The notes below the pieces were generated by a model. That model saw only the letters and a list, made by a program, of their open reading frames with translations, did no database searches and had not been told where the DNA came from. Below, piece after piece: positions 46,314 through 56,421 of a stretch of 64,000 nt of DNA; the stretch's first letter is position 1; every line of letters starts with the position of its first letter. Source of the stretch: Chitinophagaceae bacterium (GTDB lineage Bacteria; Bacteroidota; Bacteroidia; Chitinophagales; Chitinophagaceae); NCBI GenBank assembly GCA_023957575.1, contig JAMLGU010000004.1, forward strand, positions 248,001 through 312,000. The letters run 5' to 3'. Both the position numbers and the translations under genes were made by a program.

Positions 46314-48182
46314 CTATCTTCCCATATACACCATCAGTATTTGTATATCACTTGGGTTGATACCCGATATACGGCTTGCCTGACCCAGGGTGTGGGGTTT
46401 TACTTTAATTAATTTTTCTTTTGCTTCCCTGCCCAGAGAGGCGAGTTTATTATAATCAAATGTATCGGGAATGATAAGGTTTTCCATTTCGTTCATCCGG
46501 GCTACAATTTCTCTTTCCTTTTCGATATACACGTCATACTTGATTTGTATGGATGCCTGCTCTATTTCTTCTTTTGAATACCCATTGAGCATACGGCCTA
46601 TGTCCGGAACGACAGTGGCCAGCTCCTCCAATTCAACATCCGGGCGCAACAGTATCTTTTCTGCTTTCTGCTTTTCGGTAATCGGCGCCGAATCCAATTT
46701 TTCAAGAAAGGGATTGATTTCATCCGGGCGCAGACTTTTTTCCTTTAATGCCTTTTTGATGATTTCGGTGTTTTTATTCTTCTGCATCACTTTTTCGTAA
46801 CGCGCTGCCGATGCCAGACCTAATTGATGGCTGATGGGTGTGAGCCTTGCATCTGCATTATCCTGCCTGAGCAAGGTTCTGAACTCGGCTCTGGAAGTAA
46901 ACATTCGGTAAGGCTCTTCGGTTCCTTTATTAATCAGGTCGTCAATCAATACCCCGATGTAGGCTTCATTTCTTTTCAGGGTAAATGGTTCTTTTCCGTT
47001 TATTTTCAAATGGGCATTTACACCGGCCACCAATCCCTGGCAGGCAGCTTCTTCATAACCGGTGGTGCCGTTTATCTGCCCTGCAAAATAAAGATTGGAA
47101 ATGAGCTTGGTTTCTAATGTGTGTTTTAGTTGTGTTGGCGGAAAATAATCATATTCAATGGCATAGCCGGGGCGAAAGAGTTTTGCATTTTCAAATCCGG
47201 GTATCATTTTTATGGCTTCATATTGCACTTCTTCCGGTAAAGAGGTAGAAAAACCGTTTACATAAATCTCCACTGTATTCCACCCCTCGGGTTCTACAAA
47301 AATCTGATGCCTTTCCCTGTCGGCGAAACGGTTTATTTTATCCTCAATGCTGGGGCAATACCGGGGGCCTACCCCATCAATCCTTCCGGCATACATGGGG
47401 CTTCGGTCAAAACCGGTTCTCAACTTGTCGTGAACTTTAGTATTGGTATAGGTAATCCAGCAACAACGTTGCTTTTTGGAGTCTAATTTCGGAGTATCGG
47501 TAAATGAAAAGCCGGTTATTTCGGTATCTCCCTCCTGAATTTCCATTTTTGAGTAGTCCAAGCTACGTCCATCTACTCTGGGCGGCGTTCCGGTTTTCAG
47601 GCGGTCGCTTTCAAATCCAAGGCTTACTAATTGTTCTGTGATGCCTGTAGAAGCCTTTTCGGCTACTCTGCCCCCGCCGAATTGCTTTTCTCCGATATGA
47701 ATAATTCCGTTTAGGAAGGTTCCGTTGGTTAAAACCACTGCTTTTGACCTTATTTCGTGCCCCATTCCGGTTACTACGCCCACCAGGCGCCCCTCTTTCA
47801 TTAATAAACCCTTCACCATATCCTGATAAAAGTCCAGATTGGGAGTTTGCTCCAGCATTTCGCGCCATTTGGCCGAAAAGAGCATCCGGTCACTTTGCGC
47901 GCGCGGACTCCACATGGCGGGACCTTTGGAGCGGTTGAGCATTCTAAACTGTATCATGGTAGCATCTGTAACAATGCCCGAGTAGCCTCCTAAAGCATCA
48001 ATTTCTCTCACAATCTGTCCTTTGGCTATGCCGCCCATCGCAGGATTACAGCTCATTTGGGCAATATTCTGCAAATTCATGGTTATCAACAGGGTTTTTG
48101 AACCCATATTGGCTGCTGCCGCCGCCGCTTCTGAACCGGCATGACCGGCGCCCACCACTATAACATCATATTCGGGAAACAT
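46314..48182 (-). CDS. mnmG: tRNA uridine-5-carboxymethylaminomethyl(34) synthesis enzyme MnmG
   Basis: MnmG with MnmE makes the cmnm5 modification at wobble U34 of several tRNAs, using FAD, methylene-THF and glycine. The protein is 622 residues, a normal length. N-terminal FAD motif [12 protein letters not shown] (residues ~8-19) then [21 protein letters not shown] and [22 protein letters not shown] and [14 protein letters not shown] in the middle; a second FAD segment [20 protein letters not shown]; and C-terminal [14 protein letters not shown]. It is the last gene of a ybeY-hnh-mnmG minus-strand set, 9 bp after the HNH gene. Confidence 0.97.
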   Translation of the reverse strand: MFPEYDVIVVGAGHAGSEAAAAAANMGSKTLLITMNLQNIAQMSCNPAMGGIAKGQIVREIDALGGYSGIVTDATMIQFRMLNRSKGPAMWSPRAQSDRMLFSAKWREMLEQTPNLDFYQDMVKGLLMKEGRLVGVVTGMGHEIRSKAVVLTNGTFLNGIIHIGEKQFGGGRVAEKASTGITEQLVSLGFESDRLKTGTPPRVDGRSLDYSKMEIQEGDTEITGFSFTDTPKLDSKKQRCCWITYTNTKVHDKLRTGFDRSPMYAGRIDGVGPRYCPSIEDKINRFADRERHQIFVEPEGWNTVEIYVNGFSTSLPEEVQYEAIKMIPGFENAKLFRPGYAIEYDYFPPTQLKHTLETKLISNLYFAGQINGTTGYEEAACQGLVAGVNAHLKINGKEPFTLKRNEAYIGVLIDDLINKGTEEPYRMFTSRAEFRTLLRQDNADARLTPISHQLGLASAARYEKVMQKNKNTEIIKKALKEKSLRPDEINPFLEKLDSAPITEKQKAEKILLRPDVELEELATVVPDIGRMLNGYSKEEIEQASIQIKYDVYIEKEREIVARMNEMENLIIPDTFDYNKLASLGREAKEKLIKVKPHTLGQASRISGINPSDIQILMVYMGR

Positions 48183-48191
48183 CCTTATTTT

Positions 48192-48806
48192 TTATAAAAG
48201 TTTTTTTAATAAATTAATTTCTTTCTCTACCTCCTCTACTGACCTGCCCGAATTGAGCAACTCAAACTCAAACTGCGAATAATCAGCAATCAGATTCAGA
48301 TAATCTTTCTTCTGATGAATGAAGTCTGTTTGTGCTTTTGTATTGATGGCTTCTGAAAGCCTGATTGAATCAATTTTTTGTAATAATTTTAAACAGATTT
48401 CGAAGCCTGTTGTTTCATACATTTCCCTAAAATATTCGCGGGCATGTATTAAATCGAGTCTTTTGCCTCTGTCTTTGCCGTGCTTTATGTGCTCTACCCT
48501 GAGGTTGGTAAAATTCCAGCACATTTTCAGCTCTTCTTCATTCGAAAAATCGAAATACGTAACCGGAATAATGTGGTCAAACTGCCATTTTTCTCCGAAA
48601 TTAGTCCAGTTTAGCTCGTCATTGAACTGAAACTCGAACCAAAGGCGCATATTTTCAATATCTAAACCAAAATAAGGCGCATAAGCCAAACAAAGATTTT
48701 TTTCTAACACATATCTTCTTAATGATATCTGCCATCTTCTTTTTTCCCTCACCTTGAGCAATTCGGGTGTAGCCTCACCCTGGGGAGTCCAGCGCTTACG
48801 TTTCAT
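48192..48806 (-). CDS. HNH-like endonuclease-fold protein
   Basis: The 204-residue protein has an HNH-type core near residues 70-105: WQFDHIIPVTYFDFS, then CWNFTNLRV, with the pattern DHIxPxxxFDx...CxxxxNLRxE seen in phage and mobile HNH proteins. Flanks are basic (MKRKRWTPQGEATPELL, KHGKDRGKRLDLIHAREYF). Cys pairs of classic zinc-bound HNH are absent. It lies between ybeY and mnmG with 48-bp and 9-bp gaps, so it is co-transcribed with housekeeping RNA-maturation genes. It could be a horizontally acquired nuclease or a domesticated one; no partner for mobility is near. Confidence 0.7.
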   Translation of the reverse strand: MKRKRWTPQGEATPELLKVREKRRWQISLRRYVLEKNLCLAYAPYFGLDIENMRLWFEFQFNDELNWTNFGEKWQFDHIIPVTYFDFSNEEELKMCWNFTNLRVEHIKHGKDRGKRLDLIHAREYFREMYETTGFEICLKLLQKIDSIRLSEAINTKAQTDFIHQKKDYLNLIADYSQFEFELLNSGRSVEEVEKEINLLKKLL

Positions 48807-48854
48807 TTTGCAAAAGTAATAGTTTCACGCAACACTGTTTCAGCATGAAACAGT

Positions 48855-49307
48855 TTATTGTGAAACAAGATTGAAATATTCATTCAAGCATTTATCTTCA
48901 ATTGAACGCATCAATGCTTCTTCTCTCTTTGTCTTATCCTTATAACCGCAAAGGTGAAGTATTCCATGAAAAATAACACGATGTAATTCTTCACGAAAAG
49001 GTCGTTGGTTTTTAAGGGCATTATCCTTCACTCTATCCACGCTAATGTAAATTTCGGACTGAAGGAAATTGCCACCCTTTTCAGACATATCAAAAGTGAT
49101 AATGTCAGTATAATAATCATGTTGAAGAAAATCGCGATTGATCTGCAGTAAATCTTCATCATTACAAAATATATAATTGATTTCACCTGAATGATAATCA
49201 ACACCCCTCCTCAGAAACTCATTGATAAAATTTTTAAGCTTCTTTCTGCATTTCAACCGTACAGGTTTGATGAAAAAAAATTTGACCGTAAAATTATTTG
49301 TTGACAT
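48855..49307 (-). CDS. ybeY: Endoribonuclease YbeY
   Basis: YbeY is a single-strand-specific endoribonuclease needed for 16S rRNA 3'-end maturation and ribosome quality control. The 150-residue sequence has DIITFDMSE and the metal site HGILHLCGYKDKT near residues 114-126. In most bacteria this reads HGxLHLxGYDH with three His ligands; here the third position is Asp-containing (KDK), as in other Bacteroidota I recall, so a His/His/Asp-type site is likely. It begins ATG at 49307 and is divergent from feoA by 39 bp, and starts the ybeY-hnh-mnmG transcript. Confidence 0.93.
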   Translation of the reverse strand: MSTNNFTVKFFFIKPVRLKCRKKLKNFINEFLRRGVDYHSGEINYIFCNDEDLLQINRDFLQHDYYTDIITFDMSEKGGNFLQSEIYISVDRVKDNALKNQRPFREELHRVIFHGILHLCGYKDKTKREEALMRSIEDKCLNEYFNLVSQ

Positions 49308-49346
49308 AATTATTTTTCAAAATTCGTAAACAAAACACAAACCACA

Positions 49347-49607
49347 ATGCTTAGTTTTGCATTTATGGTAAAAAAGCAGGAAATGTTGCTTTCTGAATTG
49401 CTCCCCGGACAAAAGGCAACGATTGTAAGATTTACGACTGAGGATATATTTTTGAAACTGATGGAAATGGGATGCCTTCCGGGAGAAGATATTGAAATAG
49501 TAAAAATAGCGCCTTTAAAAGATCCGGTTTCAGTATCTGTAGCCGGATATGTTCTTAGCCTTCGGTTGGATGAGGCCAAACATATTGTTGTATCTATAAA
49601 TCGTTGA
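49347..49607 (+). CDS. FeoA domain protein
   Basis: A small SH3-like FeoA protein (86 residues from the ATG at 49347; the ATG at 49365, MVKKQEMLLSELLPG, would also be acceptable). Signatures: LLPGQKATIVRF, LKLMEMGCLPGEDIEIVKIAPLKDPVSVSVAGYVLSLRLDEAKHI. FeoA assists the Fe(II) transporter FeoB in the cytoplasm. No feoB is in the window; nadD follows 15 bp later, so in this organism feoA is separated from its usual partner or belongs to a DtxR-like accessory system. Confidence 0.9.
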   Translation: MLSFAFMVKKQEMLLSELLPGQKATIVRFTTEDIFLKLMEMGCLPGEDIEIVKIAPLKDPVSVSVAGYVLSLRLDEAKHIVVSINR

Positions 49608-49622
49608 TAATCAATTATTTAA

Positions 49623-50195
49623 ATGAATATCGGTCTGTTTTTTGGTTCCTTTAATCCGGTGCATCATGGGCATTTAATCATTGCCAATCATATATTAAAT
49701 GAAGCTGTGGTGGATAAAATCTGGTTTGTGGTATCGCCTCATAATCCGCTAAAAGAAACCAAATCATTACTAAATGAAAATCAGCGTTACTACCTCACCG
49801 ATCTGGCAGTGGCCGATGACGACCGGATGAGAGTAACCGACGTGGAATTCTCATTGGAGCGCCCCTCTTATACATCTGTAACGCTGGCCTATTTAACAGA
49901 AAAATATCCGCAGCACCGATTTTTTGTTATCATGGGTGGCGATAGTTTTCAGAATATTACAAAATGGAAAAACTATGAGTATATCCTAAAAAACTATACC
50001 ATTATATTATACAACCGTCCGGGCTTCGAAATCAGTGAACGACACGATGCCGACATTGTAGAAATGAAAGCGCCACTGTTAGAAATTTCTGCAACCGAAA
50101 TCAGAAAGCTGATTCAGGAAAAAAAATCAATCCGTTACCTGATGCCCGAAAACGTAATTGAAGAAATAGAAAAAGGCGGATACTACAGAAAATAG
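49623..50195 (+). CDS. nadD: Nicotinate-nucleotide adenylyltransferase
   Basis: NadD converts nicotinate mononucleotide and ATP to deamido-NAD in NAD biosynthesis. It is a 190-residue nucleotidyltransferase with [10 protein letters not shown] (residues 8-17; the HxGH-type ATP site), [27 protein letters not shown] and the C-terminal [12 protein letters not shown] motif equal to ISSTxIR. Length is normal for the Bacteroidota form. It follows feoA by 15 bp and its last 13 bases overlap the 3' end of the convergent chromate transporter gene. Confidence 0.96.
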   Translation: MNIGLFFGSFNPVHHGHLIIANHILNEAVVDKIWFVVSPHNPLKETKSLLNENQRYYLTDLAVADDDRMRVTDVEFSLERPSYTSVTLAYLTEKYPQHRFFVIMGGDSFQNITKWKNYEYILKNYTIILYNRPGFEISERHDADIVEMKAPLLEISATEIRKLIQEKKSIRYLMPENVIEEIEKGGYYRK

Positions 50196-51421
50196 CCCAA
50201 AACAAGACAGGCCAGCACATAAAAAGGCGCCGGAACTCTTGTAAAAATTAATCCTAAAGCCGTTCCTGCTACTACAGCCATATTAGCCACCCCATCGGAA
50301 GTGCCTGAAAAAAAGGAAATGTCTTTCATAATAAAAATAGTAGAACCCACCATGATACCCCAAACAGCAGCATTGATTCCTTCTAAAGACCTGTAAATAA
50401 CAGAATATTTCTTCAGTTTGCTCCAAATAGGGAAGAAAAACAACACCAGCAAAGCGCTGGGCAAAAAAATGCCCACCATACCTATAAGCCCTCCTACTAT
50501 TTGCATACCCACACCCATATCCTTTAAAGCCAACCCTCCCGTGTAGGACGCGATTGAAAAAACCGGACCGGGAACTGCCCTCACTAATCCAATACCCGTC
50601 ATCATATCATCTTTATTGATTTGAACAACATTTGGATTTTTATTTTTTACAGCCTCCGGCCTTACACTCCATTGTTCATACATAATGGGCATCAGCACAT
50701 TGCCACCTCCAAACACAATGCTCCCCATCCGGTAAGTGTTTTCAAAAAGATTCAGTGGCTTCCGGTTGGGCCAGTCGTTTTTACGAGCAGTTTCGCTCAA
50801 TACCCCCGCCATAATAAATATAATGGCAAACAGCCAGATATTCCACCATTTTATCTTTCGAGGTACCACTTCTACCTGCGGAATTCTTTTATGGCTGAGA
50901 TTGGTAATAAATCCTCCAAGTACTATTAATAAAGGAATAATAAACGGTTTCCCAAAAAAGAAAAAAGTAACAAAAGTGGTAACAATAGCTATGACCACAG
51001 TAATTGTATTATGTACCGAAAAGGAGAATGATGCCCAACAGGCATAAATAAGGAAACCAGCTGCCATCGGTACTATGAACCTTAAAATATCAAGATTTGT
51101 ACTGCCCGAATCGAGATAACCCACTAAAAAAGAAAGCGCCACCATAATGGCAGAGGCAGGAAGAATCCACACCAATAAAGTAAGCACGGCCAATGGGATT
51201 CCACCTCTCTTATAACCAATCAAGGTAAGTGTTTGGGTAGATGAAGCCCCGGGTAATAACTGACAAAAAGCATTATACTCAAGCAATTCATTTTCGGTAA
51301 TGTATGGCGTTTGTTTTACAAAGGTTTTCATCATCATAGCAATATGCGCCTGAGGCCCGCCAAAAGCAGTAATTCCATGCAGGAACACTAATTTCAAAAA
51401 ATGAAGATGTCGCAACAGCAT
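50183..51421 (-). CDS. Chromate transporter (ChrA/CHR family)
   Basis: ATG at 51421 is chosen over the GTG two codons upstream. The ~412-residue membrane protein has the duplicated CHR layout with N-terminal [18 protein letters not shown] and the second-half repeat [18 protein letters not shown], plus [23 protein letters not shown] and [19 protein letters not shown]. About 10-12 membrane segments are evident. ChrA-type proteins export chromate or, in non-resistant strains, related oxyanions such as sulfate. No chrB regulator is near. It overlaps nadD by 13 bp in convergent orientation. Confidence 0.92.
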   Translation of the reverse strand: MLLRHLHFLKLVFLHGITAFGGPQAHIAMMMKTFVKQTPYITENELLEYNAFCQLLPGASSTQTLTLIGYKRGGIPLAVLTLLVWILPASAIMVALSFLVGYLDSGSTNLDILRFIVPMAAGFLIYACWASFSFSVHNTITVVIAIVTTFVTFFFFGKPFIIPLLIVLGGFITNLSHKRIPQVEVVPRKIKWWNIWLFAIIFIMAGVLSETARKNDWPNRKPLNLFENTYRMGSIVFGGGNVLMPIMYEQWSVRPEAVKNKNPNVVQINKDDMMTGIGLVRAVPGPVFSIASYTGGLALKDMGVGMQIVGGLIGMVGIFLPSALLVLFFFPIWSKLKKYSVIYRSLEGINAAVWGIMVGSTIFIMKDISFFSGTSDGVANMAVVAGTALGLIFTRVPAPFYVLACLVLGYFL

Positions 51422-51533
51422 AATCACAGTAACTCAATCGGACAATCTCTCGATTAAGGATAAATACGATTCGATTAAAGGTAAAAGAAAACCATGAAAA
51501 ACGAACAAGGAAAAACAATTTTAATACAACCCA

Positions 51534-51568
51534 ACAAAAAACCGAAACCCTTACAGATTTCGGTTTTT
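51534..51568 (-). terminator. Terminator of DUF5689/TonB operon
   Basis: An 11-bp stem AAAAACCGAAA / TTTCGGTTTTT (51537-51547, 51558-51568) with a 10-base loop, giving a U-tract on either strand, 18 bp past the DUF5689 stop. Confidence 0.8.
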
Positions 51569-51586
51569 AATAAACTCTATAATTAA

Positions 51587-53644
51587 TTAATACGCCTTAC
51601 CTTCAATCACCACATTGTCAATACTAAATGTTCCACCAGTTGATTCCGCATTAAATCCATAAAACCTGAGTGTGATTGGAGTAGTAAGATTTTTAAAATT
51701 ACTTCCAAATGTTATAGTGCTGCCATTTTGAGCAGTTGTAGCCGCATCAGTTACCTGAAACACATTTGTGCCAACGACAGACAAATTTGCATTGGCGGGC
51801 TCAATGGAAGCAGGTAAGTTGGTATTAAATGCATCCAAACCCGATCTTACTGAATATTGCCTTATACCGGTTCCGGAGCGTTGCAATGTAAATGTCAATT
51901 TCGTAAGATCCAGTTTCTTACCGCTCAAAGGAGTAATCACCACTTCAAAATATTTAGTCAAATCAATATCACCCGTAAATACATCACTACCATTAGCAGC
52001 ACCCAAAGGCCAACCGGAGAATGAAAATCTTCCAGCCCCGGTTGAGTTTGTTCCCACTCCAATAGCAGTGAAGTTGCTGAATATCAATCCATTAACGGTA
52101 GGCAAAGGTGTCGGGTCGGTAGTTCCTGAGGTGGTAGTAACACCGGCAAAATCAAAAGAAGCAGCAAACAATCCTCCCGTATTTCCTCCCTTTATGTCGT
52201 CAGGCGTACGCAAAACGAGTTGGGCGGTAGCCGGTTGTCCGGCAGGTTGATAAATGCTGACATATCCCAAAACAGTATCCGCAGCAGCCGGAACAATGAT
52301 ACCCGAAGTAGTTCTAATGAAAGTGGTAATTTCTCCGGTAGCATCTTTCACGGTATAGTTCTTCCCCGTAGAGGCAGTACTTCCCTCAGCAAAAGTTACT
52401 CCTTTTATTGCCACCACAGTGGATTGCCATGCCAGAAGATTATTTTTTATCTCTTCAACAGTAGCTACCCTTGGAGTAATCGTTCCCTTTCCAATGGTGG
52501 TAGCGTTATTCACATCACTTATTTGAATGGTTCCGTTGAACATACTAAACCTTAGTCCACTAACATTTACTCTTAATTTATCACCCAAAGTACCGGGAGA
52601 CGGATTACTGCCTTTTGCAAAATATAGGGTTATTCCACCTGTAGCATCCTGCAACCGATAGTTACCGGCAGCTTCATTACCGGTACTTGAGATAATTGTT
52701 CCTTCAATGGCTATACCAAACGGAATGGTAGAGTCGGCTTCCGGTGTTGCATATTTAAGTACATCTGCAATACTCTTTACAGTAACAGGCTGGGCGCTAC
52801 ACCTTGCATCGGTAAACTGCACATCAGAAGTATCACGTATAAAAAACTGAACCGTTCCATTGAAAATACTAGGTACCCCTATTAAAGCGCCATTGCCCTG
52901 AGCAACCTTAGCTCCCGCAAACCGGGCATAACTGCTGTTTCTTAAAACAATGATTTTGGAATCATCACAAGTTCTTATATTGAAGTTTACTGCAGAAACA
53001 GTTTGTTTATTAGCCGGATCGGCATAGGTTTTGTTAAGGTCGGCATCGCCAAACTCAGCTTTATTAATCTGAACAAGCATACTATATGCCGGATCATTAA
53101 TGTTTTTTGTTATTTCCGAAATCTTAATCACTTTGGGTTTCACTTCATTTCCGAAAGAACCTTTCAGAATATACTGGTCAAACAGCGGCTGTGGAATACG
53201 CCCCAGGTTTAAGAATCTTCCATCATCCGAGCGAACAGAGTCGAGACCCAACTGAATATTCCCGCCATAATCGCCCAGCATTAGTCCTTTTACCTTTACA
53301 AAAACTTTACGCCCTACCGGATAGGAAGTATAAACATTATTTCCATCCAGCAGGATAGGAATACCCCCGGTTTCGTCCTGAATAATGATTTGTTTGTAAA
53401 AATTACCGCTTCTGTCATCAGCAATCACAATGCCACTGATAACCTTATCATCATTGACCTTTTGAAAGTTTCCGATGGAAGAATACATTGCTTTCAAGTC
53501 CTTAATGGTAAGGTTTGCCGTAATATTGGGGTCGGTACCCAAAGGCGGTTCATCAAATTTTTTATTACAGGATGATACAACAAAACTTATCATTAAAACA
53601 ATGATACCTGCCGTGAATACTGAAAAAGAAAATCTGTTGTTCAT
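51587..53644 (-). CDS. DUF5689 domain-containing outer membrane lipoprotein
   Basis: A 685-residue lipoprotein (signal MISFVVSSC, Cys about residue 26) with the DUF5689 region at ~40-290 (TIKDLKAMY, ISGIVIADDRSGNFYKQIIIQDETGGIPILLDG, GRKVFVKVKGLMLGDYGGNIQLG), two more OB-fold-like beta repeats (AIEGTIISSTGNEAAGNYRLQDATGGITLYF; VVAIKGVTFAEGSTASTGKNYTVKDATGEITTF) and a C-terminal beta-sandwich of ~180 residues (FSNFTAIGVGTNST...). OB-fold domains of this type bind nucleic acids or oligomers. It is immediately downstream of a TonB receptor gene (31 bp) and that pair is opposite a secreted EEP nuclease, so a role as the surface binding partner of the receptor is likely (inference). Confidence 0.88.
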   Translation of the reverse strand: MNNRFSFSVFTAGIIVLMISFVVSSCNKKFDEPPLGTDPNITANLTIKDLKAMYSSIGNFQKVNDDKVISGIVIADDRSGNFYKQIIIQDETGGIPILLDGNNVYTSYPVGRKVFVKVKGLMLGDYGGNIQLGLDSVRSDDGRFLNLGRIPQPLFDQYILKGSFGNEVKPKVIKISEITKNINDPAYSMLVQINKAEFGDADLNKTYADPANKQTVSAVNFNIRTCDDSKIIVLRNSSYARFAGAKVAQGNGALIGVPSIFNGTVQFFIRDTSDVQFTDARCSAQPVTVKSIADVLKYATPEADSTIPFGIAIEGTIISSTGNEAAGNYRLQDATGGITLYFAKGSNPSPGTLGDKLRVNVSGLRFSMFNGTIQISDVNNATTIGKGTITPRVATVEEIKNNLLAWQSTVVAIKGVTFAEGSTASTGKNYTVKDATGEITTFIRTTSGIIVPAAADTVLGYVSIYQPAGQPATAQLVLRTPDDIKGGNTGGLFAASFDFAGVTTTSGTTDPTPLPTVNGLIFSNFTAIGVGTNSTGAGRFSFSGWPLGAANGSDVFTGDIDLTKYFEVVITPLSGKKLDLTKLTFTLQRSGTGIRQYSVRSGLDAFNTNLPASIEPANANLSVVGTNVFQVTDAATTAQNGSTITFGSNFKNLTTPITLRFYGFNAESTGGTFSIDNVVIEGKAY

Positions 53645-53675
53645 GATTATTTTATATAAATTATTTTTAAATCAA

Positions 53676-56267
53676 TTAAAATCGAAAAGCGACACTGGCA
53701 AAATAGTTGAGACCATAAGCGTAATAATATTTCGGCGGAAACTTGTCCACGTTTTTGTTCTCATAGTCGAAACGCAATTGTTCAAAACCTCCTGACCGAA
53801 TATTCGTATTGTTCAATAAATTATTCACACCCAAATTGAATACCAAATATGTTCGCTTATTGTTAACATAATATTTGCGTGGCAACAGCTTAGACCAGCC
53901 GCCAAAGAAATCGAGTGTAAACTGATCCGGAAACTTTTCCTGTGCCAGAATCTTTGAAGCAGTTTGTTGCACCATCGGGTCTTCGGGGTTCACATCGCCA
54001 ATGGTTTCTGTGGTTCTCCTCAACGGATTGACACTCAACCACGAATTACTGAAATAGTTGCCTGTAAAACTGATATACCAAAATTTAGGTGAACGATAAA
54101 ACAGTCCGCCGCTATAAGCATTCTGAGGCGTAGAAGGAATTCTGTAGTTTTTTAAATACACGGTTTGCTCAGTAATAACCTGTGCGCTGTTGTCAACCGT
54201 TACGATGGCATGTTGACGGCTGTCGTAATAATAGCGGCCTACCGCTGCGGCACCGTTGAAAGTAAGTGTGTTAGTGAGTTTAACCTCTGTACCCAACTCT
54301 CCCCCAAAGAATAATTTATCAATTCCGCTTAATGCATAATTTACAAAATTTTGATACTGATCGTGATAGAATGTCATAATATCGTAACCATTTTTGAATT
54401 GACTGTAATATCCTCTCAAACTGACTTTTGCTTTTGGCGCAATGTATTTGTAGCCGACTTCGGCAGTCAATGCTGTTTCACTCTTCAGATCGTTCTGCAC
54501 CGTATTTCTGGTTCTTTGAGAGATATATACATTTTCAAACAACGGCGGTGTAGTAAGGTAGCCGCCATTTACGAAAAAGTAATTTCGCCCACTTGCTTTA
54601 TAGGTAACACCGGCCTTTGTAGATGAATTAATAAATTTTTGTTTAACCGCATCGCCGTAAGATTCATTAGGAAAAAGTCCGTTTCGGGTAAGCCCGGTGC
54701 GATAAAATGATGATGACGATACTTCTCCGGCAGCAAAAAAGTCAAATTTTCTAAGGGTAAATACAAACTGCAACCAGGCTGCTGCTCTGTTCATGGTCAT
54801 ATTGTAATTGTATCCATATTGCTCCCCTTTCTTTTTAACCTGATTGGGATTATCCACATCGTATTGCAATGAATTAGGGTTGTCAGGAAAATCTCTTTCT
54901 GCAAACTGATTTACGTTCAGCCAAAAATCGCCACCCAGCAAGTCCTTCACCTCCTGATAGTAATGATTCACCTGTTGTTGGTAATTAGCGCCTGCCGTCA
55001 AAGCAATTTTTTCAGTCAGTTTGGTATTGTAAAGGGTGTTGGCCATCAGCCTCTTAGTATCATTCACCCTGTTGGACAATATATACAAAGATCGTTTACC
55101 GCTAACATTATTGCCAATAGTGCCGTTCACATTATTTATAGTTACGTTATTCCCTTTGTTCACCTGATACAGCCGATCCCAGTTAACCTGTAGCATATCG
55201 GGATAGTTTTTATACTGCTGCGCAATGGATACGGCCATTTCCGGTTGGTTTATGGCATAATAGCTTGGCAAGTACCGGTAATAATCCGGTCTTGGGTCGG
55301 GAGCATTGTACCAGTCGAAAGCAGATAATTTTCTTTTGCCAAAAACATAACTGAGAGAGGTAGTCCAGCTACTTTTATTATTGGGTTTGTATTCATGCAC
55401 CGCCATAAAAGCCGGTTGAAAAGTTTCCAAAACATTCGAGTTTCGTTTTTTACCGTTTTGATACCCCCATGCAGGATTGTAAAAATTTGTGCCGGCCAAG
55501 TCCATTGCCTCCTGCACCGAACCGGTTTGACGGCCATTCTCGGTGGGAGCGCCAAAAGCAATCAAAGAAAATGTATTTTTCTCACCTATTTTTTTATCGG
55601 CTGCAGCATAATAACTCAATCCCCGATAATATGTGCCAGGCACATAACCTTCGTTGGCATAGCGGGTAGAAAGGGCGAGACTATAAGCCCATCCTTTTTT
55701 ATTAAAGCCCGAACCATGAGAAAAAGTGAAGCGGTGGCGGTAATTTCTGTTAGAAAATGCATAACCAAACTGTGTTTGTGCCCATTGTGCACCGGCCCTT
55801 ATGTCAATATTGGTATTGAGCGCAATGCTTCCAATGGCAAAGCCATTTGCATCAAGACCATAGGAGGTTTCACGCGAGCGCATCACGTTGTTCAGTCCGC
55901 CCCAAAGACCAAAAGGAGTAAATCCATTATCTAAGCCGGTAAAGTCAATCCCGTTCAGATACACTGCATTAGCGCCGGACTCATAGCCTCTAAGCCGAAA
56001 CCGCATCACACTGAAATTATACTCAGCCTGAGACAGAAACGGATCGCGCCCCGCAGTAAGAATAGAAGAAACGGAGGCTCGTTCCCCTTCGTCAAGATCG
56101 GCATCTTCCAGATTAATTACCGGCAGATTATCTTCCATATCTCTCTTTAACTCCACCACCGTTGTATCCCTCACCGGTATTGTATCTGCCGGTAAGGATG
56201 TTTTGTTTTGAGCATGAACAAAGGAATTGCCAAAAAAAAGAAAGAGTAGCCAAAAAGCAACTTTCAT
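53676..56267 (-). CDS. TonB-dependent outer membrane receptor (non-SusC)
   Basis: ATG at 56267 gives a signal peptide (MKVAFWLLFLFFGNSFVHAQ); a TTG 39 bases upstream is disfavoured. The ~863-residue receptor has an unusually reduced plug: no carboxypeptidase-regulatory domain, and a segment VSSILTAGRDPFLSQAEYNFSVMRFRLRGYESGANAVYLNGID in its place. Then comes a barrel with strands such as YGYNYNMTMNRAAAWLQFVF, AEVGYKYIAPKAKVSLRGYY and the terminal YGLNYFASVAFRF (C-terminal Phe). Transport substrate is not known; the adjacent DUF5689 lipoprotein and EEP-family enzyme point to oligonucleotides or phosphate esters. Co-transcribed with DUF5689. Confidence 0.88.
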   Translation of the reverse strand: MKVAFWLLFLFFGNSFVHAQNKTSLPADTIPVRDTTVVELKRDMEDNLPVINLEDADLDEGERASVSSILTAGRDPFLSQAEYNFSVMRFRLRGYESGANAVYLNGIDFTGLDNGFTPFGLWGGLNNVMRSRETSYGLDANGFAIGSIALNTNIDIRAGAQWAQTQFGYAFSNRNYRHRFTFSHGSGFNKKGWAYSLALSTRYANEGYVPGTYYRGLSYYAAADKKIGEKNTFSLIAFGAPTENGRQTGSVQEAMDLAGTNFYNPAWGYQNGKKRNSNVLETFQPAFMAVHEYKPNNKSSWTTSLSYVFGKRKLSAFDWYNAPDPRPDYYRYLPSYYAINQPEMAVSIAQQYKNYPDMLQVNWDRLYQVNKGNNVTINNVNGTIGNNVSGKRSLYILSNRVNDTKRLMANTLYNTKLTEKIALTAGANYQQQVNHYYQEVKDLLGGDFWLNVNQFAERDFPDNPNSLQYDVDNPNQVKKKGEQYGYNYNMTMNRAAAWLQFVFTLRKFDFFAAGEVSSSSFYRTGLTRNGLFPNESYGDAVKQKFINSSTKAGVTYKASGRNYFFVNGGYLTTPPLFENVYISQRTRNTVQNDLKSETALTAEVGYKYIAPKAKVSLRGYYSQFKNGYDIMTFYHDQYQNFVNYALSGIDKLFFGGELGTEVKLTNTLTFNGAAAVGRYYYDSRQHAIVTVDNSAQVITEQTVYLKNYRIPSTPQNAYSGGLFYRSPKFWYISFTGNYFSNSWLSVNPLRRTTETIGDVNPEDPMVQQTASKILAQEKFPDQFTLDFFGGWSKLLPRKYYVNNKRTYLVFNLGVNNLLNNTNIRSGGFEQLRFDYENKNVDKFPPKYYYAYGLNYFASVAFRF

Positions 56268-56421
56268 AATGTTAGGTTTATCTTTATAACAAAAAGCAAA
56301 TATCAAATTCAGGTGCCATGTTTTATTTAAATAGCAAGCCTGATTTAAAAAGCTTAAAAATCGTTTGCACTAAGATACGAATTATTGATTTTAAATGGAA
56401 ATTATTAATAAAATAACTGAC

